Shown one piece after another: positions 59,567 through 64,000 of a stretch of DNA of 64,000 nucleotides. The stretch covers positions 78,752,604 through 78,816,603 of the forward strand of contig NC_092349.1 in the NCBI RefSeq assembly GCF_963676685.1. The letters run 5' to 3'. The stretch's first letter is position 1. Every line of letters begins with the position of its first letter. This DNA comes from Mytilus edulis (taxonomy: Eukaryota > Mollusca > Bivalvia > Mytilida > Mytilidae). Made by a program: the position numbers and the translations under genes. Under the pieces are notes generated by a model. That model saw nothing but the letters and a program-made list of their open reading frames with translations, had not been told where the DNA came from and ran no database searches.

Positions 59567-59670
59567 CTGATTTAGAAATTATCCGTGTGCTTAACAATTA
59601 GCACAGTGACTGTGGTTAGCTCCAATAAAATCATGATGCTAAATCGGACATAGGTTTCGTCAAGTGAAAG
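59567..59670 (-). other. Likely non-coding 5' leader exon of the nuclease gene
   Basis: Minus-strand acceptor TTTATTTCAG at 59671 and donor CAG|GTACTA. It contains an ATG followed by a 20-codon frame ending in TAA, a possible upstream open frame. Confidence 0.45.
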
Positions 59671-60120
59671 CTGAAATAAAATTACAAAATAGTTATTTTC
59701 GACAATAATTCATTAAAAAGGGAAGGAAACAATTATTTAAAATTATTTACTTGAAGAAAATGCAATAGAAGATAAGAATAAATGCTTTGGCTATAGTAAT
59801 TAGTTCAAAATCGACAAAATTGCAATTTTTACTGTCCATTTTTGTTAATTTGGCGTTCCATACTTTTTTGTTTTCGTTAGGGACGAGTCTTACTACGTCC
59901 CTTTAAATTATTTTTATTGCTATATTTAGGACTTTATTAGTTTAAATTTAATTGATTTTATGTAAAGGTAGTTGATTTTATTTATTTTCTTTGAAATAAC
60001 AAAAATATAGTGATCTTTGTCGTTTGACCTGCGTCAAGAACTTTCGTATGTCTAATTCATTTCTTGACGCATTTTTGAATATGTAAATACACGTAAAACA
60101 TAAGTGTATGTTAAAAAAAC

Positions 60121-60260
60121 ACTTACCAGCATACTTTTATAATAATATAAATTTATGTAAGCGATTCTTTCAGTGATATCCGCTTCTCAGTTGGTTTCTA
60201 TAAATTCACATATGTAAGAGTCTTCTCCCTTTGTCAATATGGCGGACCATTTCTGACATG
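60121..60260 (-). other. Likely first leader exon and donor of the nuclease gene
   Basis: A strong donor GCTG|GTAAGT ends at 60127 on the minus strand. The exon start is not fixed; the transposon end at 60429 sets the upper limit, so the promoter must lie between about 60260 and 60429 or in the inverted terminus itself. Confidence 0.4.
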
Positions 60261-60429
60261 AATCGGCAGGCACAACACCGATATTTTTATTTTCAATTTT
60301 CACCGATTTCCGACCGTACGATTTTGTTAGACTTTTTTAACGGTAATGTGCTATGATAATCTCATATGATATATAAAAAATCTTTTCTGTTGCAATTTGT
60401 TTAAATTGATTCTGTAGACAGACTAGACT

Positions 60430-60530
60430 ATATTTCGAGGTTTAGTATGACATCTATAATCACTGAACCAGTACACTTTTTTGTCTAGGGGCCAGCTGAA
60501 GCGCGCCTAGTACAACGTTCATTGTGACGC
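60430..60530 (+). repeat. Right half of the split dispersed repeat
   Basis: Begins with the duplicated ATATT, then TTTAGTATGACATCTATAATCACTG and TTTGTCTAGGGGCCAGCTGA, parallel to 62005-62060 of the intact copy. Confidence 0.85.
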
Positions 60531-61054
60531 ATATATATACATTAAATATTCCTTCCGTGTTATTTCTTGGAACTGAAATAAATCATAAAAGGCAATTTAT
60601 TATTGTCATGCAATCGATAAAAAAGAAAACAAAACGTTTAAAGTTGCATGCGACCGATGCGATTTTTTGGATCTACCTTCATCAGGAACGTCAAAAAGGT
60701 GAATAATACTATTTGGTTTACTGCGAGTTGGTCAGTTTTCACTGTTACTTCTAAATGTTGGGCACTGGGAACACCAAATAGCTCTGAATTATTTATCTCA
60801 AACGCTAACCTTATACGAGAGATTTAAATCGACTTATTTAGTTCCGGTTTAAATAGGTTTAACAATTTTTTTTTGATAGATGCACAACCTTAAAATTTCA
60901 GGATACTGTTATCCCATGTGATGTCTAATATGTTTTATATAAAAAAAGGCTTCTTCTTTCCATAATTTATTTTGTAATTAAAAATGATTTGATATATTTC
61001 GTGCTATTTATTTATAACTAAGAATGATTGTTATCAGAGCCGTGTTTACATCAC

Positions 61055-61367
61055 TGTTTACAGATACCCCTCTTTTCGCCCCTTTACTATTTTTGATATT
61101 TTAATCAAAAGTTTAAAAAATCAAACTTTCAAAAAGTGAAATAATCAAAATTGCATGTTAGGTTTAGTATTTTAAAAGTTTGATCAAATTTCTAAACTAT
61201 CAAATTTATAAACGATATTAAGAATTTTAATATTTTAATAATTTGGTTAAAATTTCAAAATTTCAAAACAATTTGAAATTTTGATATTTTAAAACTTTGA
61301 TCAAAATTCCAAAAATCTAAAGTTTCAAAACTTTTTAAAACTTTGAATTGATAAGTGTTACACGGAC
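61055..61367 (-). repeat. Right terminal inverted repeat of the outer element
   Basis: Inverse of 51482-51802. Confidence 0.92.
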
Positions 61368-61689
61368 CCACCAAGACTACACATCTGGAATTCCCACTGA
61401 ACCTTTTTTAGAACTGTATTTGCAGTACAACTTGTGTTTATATCGAAATTTTCCACGGGCTTAAATTAGATGAGGCAAATTTGCACCATTATTGTACGGT
61501 TACATATTAAATATAGATAGATCATTATAGTTTGGAGTTATAATGATAAACATCAGAAAGCCTAAACAACTATAAAACCATCAGAAACTTTCAGTCAGAC
61601 ACGAGGACCACCACTTCACTCGAAATTTGTGGTTTTTCCGGATTTTTAGTCGCTTGAACCGTCAGAATCGCCAGCTTAAGAGAATTGAA

Positions 61690-62200
61690 CATATTTTATT
61701 TACCACTGGTTAATTGTGGACTTGATGTGGACTTAAATGTTATTTATGTATTATTGTCATTTTATTTATTTTCTTTGGTTACATCTTCTGACATCAGACT
61801 CGGATTTCTCTTGAACTGAATTTTAATGTGCGTATTGTTATGAGTTTACTTTACTACATTGGTTAGAGGTATAGGGGGAGGGTTGAGATCTCACAAACAT
61901 GTTTAACCCCGCCGCATTTTTGCGCCTGTCCCAAGCCAGGAGCCTCTGGCCTTTGTTAGTCTTGTATTATTTTAATTTTAGTTTCTTGTGTACAATTTGG
62001 AAATTAGTATGGCGTTCATTATCACTGGACTAGTATATATTTGTTTAGGGGCCAGCTGATGGACGCCTCCAGGTGCGAGAATTTCTCGCTACATTGAAGA
62101 CCTGTTGGTGACCCTCTGCTGTAGTGTTTTTTATTTGGGCGGGTTGTTGTCTCTTTGACACATTCCCCATTTCCATTCTCAATTTTATTGAATTCAATTT
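61690..62200 (+). repeat. Intact dispersed repeat outside the nest
   Basis: AACATGTTTAACCCCGCCGC, GCGCCTGTCCCAAGCCAGGAG, AGGGGCCAGCTGATGGACGC, CGAGAATTTCTCGC and GACACATTCCCCATTTCC. Serves as an uninterrupted paralogue of 53600-53906 plus 60430-60530. Confidence 0.75.
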
Positions 62201-62273
62201 AAGACAAGGAAAAACAAATTGTTACAAGTAATTTGCATTATAATTAAAAAGTGATATTATAAGACCTACTTAC

Positions 62274-62366
62274 TTTTGGAAGTCTGTTAAGTTTTTCAGC
62301 AATCCAGTAATTTTCGATCGGTGACTCAATTGATACTAAAGCCCCTCCTTGTTCCTGGCACTCCAC
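62274..62366 (-). CDS. C-type lectin gene 2, internal CTLD exon
   Basis: Too short for most gene finders. Minus-strand acceptor TTTTCTAG|GTG, donor AAA|GTAAGT, 31 codons, phase 0 to 0. Encodes VECQEQGGALVSIESPIENY then WIAEKLNRLPK, the C1-cysteine helix-2 segment of a CTLD (C..GG.LVSIES..EN.WI). It aligns with exon 7215-7304 of lectin 1. The next exon in the gene is 50753-50989. The exon before it would encode the CTLD start and is not found up to 64000. Confidence 0.9.
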
Positions 62367-63655
62367 CTAGAAAACATGGCAACCTTCGTTATTGGAAATA
62401 AAGTGGCAAATAATTATATAGTAATTTCTGAATAATCTTAGAAAACACTTATAAAACATGGCAACCTTCGTTATTAGAAATAATTTAGTGGCAAATAATT
62501 ATAGTCATATCTAAATAATCTTAGAAAACACCTACAAAACATGGCAACCCTTGTTATTGGAAATATAGTGGCAAATAATCATAGTAATATCTGAACAATC
62601 TTAGAAAACACCTAGAAAACATGGCAACCTTCTTTATTGGAAATAAAGTGGCAAATAATTAGAGTGATATCTGAACATTCAACAATCTCAGAAAAGACAT
62701 AGAAAACATATCAACAATCGTTATTGGAAATACAGTGGCAAATAGTTATAGTCATATCTGAAAAATCTCAGAAAACACCTAGATAACATGGCAACCTTCG
62801 TTATTGGAAATAAAGTGGCAAATAATTAGAGTGATATCTGAATAATCTCAGAAAACACAAAAAAAACATGGCAACCTTCGTTATTGGAAATAAAGTGGCA
62901 AATAATTATAGTCATATATCTGAATAATCTCAGAAAACACCTAGAGAAGATGGCAACGCTCTTTATTGGAAATAAAGTGGCAAATAATTATAGTCATATC
63001 TGAATAATCTCATAAAACATCTAGAAAACATGGCAACCTTCGTTATTCACTTATTGGAAATAAAGTGGCAAATAATTATAGTCATATCTAAATAATCTCA
63101 TAAAACACCTAGAAAACATGGCAACCTTCGTTATTGGCAATAAAGTGGCAAATAATTATAGTCATATCTGAATAATCTCATAAAACATCTAGAAAACATG
63201 GCAACCTTCGTTATTGGCAATAAAGTGGCAATATAGTCATATCTGAATTGTCTCAGAAAACACAGAGAAAACATGGCAACTTTTGTTATTGGAAATAAAA
63301 GTGGCAAATAATCATGGTAAAATATCTGAACAATCTCAGAAAACACGTAGAAAACATGGCAACCCTTGTTATTTGAAATATAGTGGCAAATAATTATAGT
63401 TATATCTGAACAATCTCAGAAAACACATAGAAAACATGGCAACCCTTGTTAGTGGAAATATAGTGGCAAATAATTATAGTTATATCTGAACAATCTCAGA
63501 AAACACATAGAAAACATGGCAACCCTTGTTAGTGGAAATATAGTGGCAAATAATTATAGTTATATCTGAACAATCTCAGAAAACACATAGAAAACATGGC
63601 AACCCTTGTTAGTGGAAATATAGTGGCAAATAATTATAGTTATATCTGAATAATC
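62364..63655 (-). repeat. 80-bp satellite abutting the lectin 2 splice acceptor, ~16 units
   Basis: Unit: CACCTAGAAAACATGGCAAC, CTTCGTTATTGGAAATAAAG, TGGCAAATAATTATAGTCAT, ATCTGAATAATCTCAGAAAA. Length 79-83 bases. The last units (63360-63640) are almost or fully identical to each other, the first ones diverged. On the minus strand every unit brings a copy of the 3' splice-site region. Confidence 0.93.
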
Positions 63656-63659
63656 TCAA

Positions 63660-64000
63660 CTAAAATTTATTTTACATGCACTAGAAAAAAGAGGTTATTA
63701 CAGAAACATTTTATGCACATATGCATAAAATCTGTAGTTGTTCAACTTGTTGCAGAATCAATTTTTTGGAAAAAATGAGTCCTGCAAAATTGTATTTTTT
63801 GTGAAAAGCGCAAAAAACTATTTCAGTGGCGATGTTATGGCATAACCATGTAGCATTACTAATAGATGAAAAGTAGGTCAATACAATGAATTCAATTTGA
63901 AACCATAAACGGATTAAAGGTATTTAGCAGAACCCAAATTATACTCATTTTGCATTGTTTTCAATGGAGGTGTTGCAATCCTTTTTTTTTTTCAAGGGGT
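63660..64000. other. Lectin 2 intron, right window edge
   Basis: No CTLD-like exon on either strand. Confidence 0.5.

Larger units (their letters stand above)
53907..60429 (-). mobile_element. 6.5-kb nuclease-gene transposon nested in the outer element
   Basis: Left end AGTCTAGTCTGTCTAC (53907), right end its inverse GTAGACAGACTAGACT (to 60429). Inside the ends further blocks pair: AAACAAATTGCAACAGAAA at about 53944 and inverted at about 60382, and AAATCGTACG.TCGGAAATC at about 54021 and inverted at about 60308, so the imperfect inverted ends span about 160 bases. ATATT flanks both sides (53902-53906, 60430-60434); a 3-base TAT with TAGTCTAG ends is an equally valid reading. It carries one minus-strand gene (54576-58939), 5' leader introns, and a poly(A) signal at 54462-54467. 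The two halves of the host repeat join across it. Confidence 0.88.
51482..61367. mobile_element. Outer 9.9-kb element with ~315-bp terminal inverted repeats
   Basis: Left end GTCCGTGTAACACTTATCAA, right end its inverse TTGATAAGTGTTACACGGAC. The arms 51482-51802 and 61055-61367 match over their whole length, down to AGAGGGGTACCTGGAAACA / TGTTTACAGATACCCCTCTT. An 8-base direct repeat CCACCAAG flanks the element (51474-51481 and 61368-61375); a 6-base reading (CACCAA with GG ends) is also possible. The arms consist largely of AAATTT/TTGATCAAA motifs. No transposase is seen outside the nested element at 53907-60429, so the outer one is non-autonomous or its superfamily is not recognisable. hAT and P elements make 8-bp duplications, but the ends do not look like theirs. 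Confidence 0.9.

Overview
This AT-rich, intron- and repeat-dominated 64-kb window is animal nuclear DNA. The dispersed repeats (the G-rich repeat ending in GGATCCGCC, the 'GTCTCATTGGCA' SINE-like tails, the palindromic gene-desert families) together with tandemly evolving C-type lectins point to a marine bivalve, most likely a mussel of the Mytilus type. The species call is inference from recognised repeat style, not from a marker gene.

Only two host genes are visible, both C-type lectins, in convergent orientation. Lectin gene 1 runs on the + strand: five exons (2-74, 1186-1239, 3045-3130, 7215-7304, 10063-10272), truncated at the window's left edge, with a complete long-form C-type lectin domain (CTLD) and a QPD motif. 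Lectin gene 2 runs on the - strand: two of its last exons (62274-62366 and 50753-50989), EPN motif, its 5' part lying beyond the right edge. About 40 kb of repeat-filled DNA separates the two 3' ends.

The rest is a museum of DNA transposons. From left to right: a piggyBac-like TTAA element (1811-2479), a TTCGAATT MITE (about 6629-6911), two copies of a 1.2-kb inverted-repeat family (11001-12228 and 26886-28168), a 5'-truncated LINE (13164-14290), a tiny hAT relic (17679-17995), a Ginger/gypsy-integrase-like relic (18567-19393), fold-back elements (20905-22375), an inverted pair of arrays of the palindrome TCCCATGGGA (24197-24402 and 42881-43086), arrays of TAAGATATCTTA in a CAGGGATG-ended element (29914-32277), a MULE-type element with 9-bp target duplication (35526-37329), and a CACTA-like element (44766-47997).

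The most striking locus lies inside the last visible intron of lectin gene 2. A 9.9-kb element with ~315-bp terminal inverted repeats and an 8-bp target duplication (51482-61367) contains an old copy of a common dispersed repeat, and that repeat is split by a second, 6.5-kb transposon (53907-60429) with its own imperfect ~160-bp inverted termini. The inner transposon carries one large gene on the - strand (54576-58939, now in three frames): two CxxC...HxxC zinc-binding units, a large conserved central region, a split FEN1/XPG-like PIN nuclease core with its acidic residues, and a CXC-type cysteine-rich tail. Its two frame breaks are single-base, one of them in an A6 run. This is the best candidate for a poorly described system in the window; the architecture recalls the nuclease-bearing Academ-type DNA transposons, but that assignment needs a database comparison.
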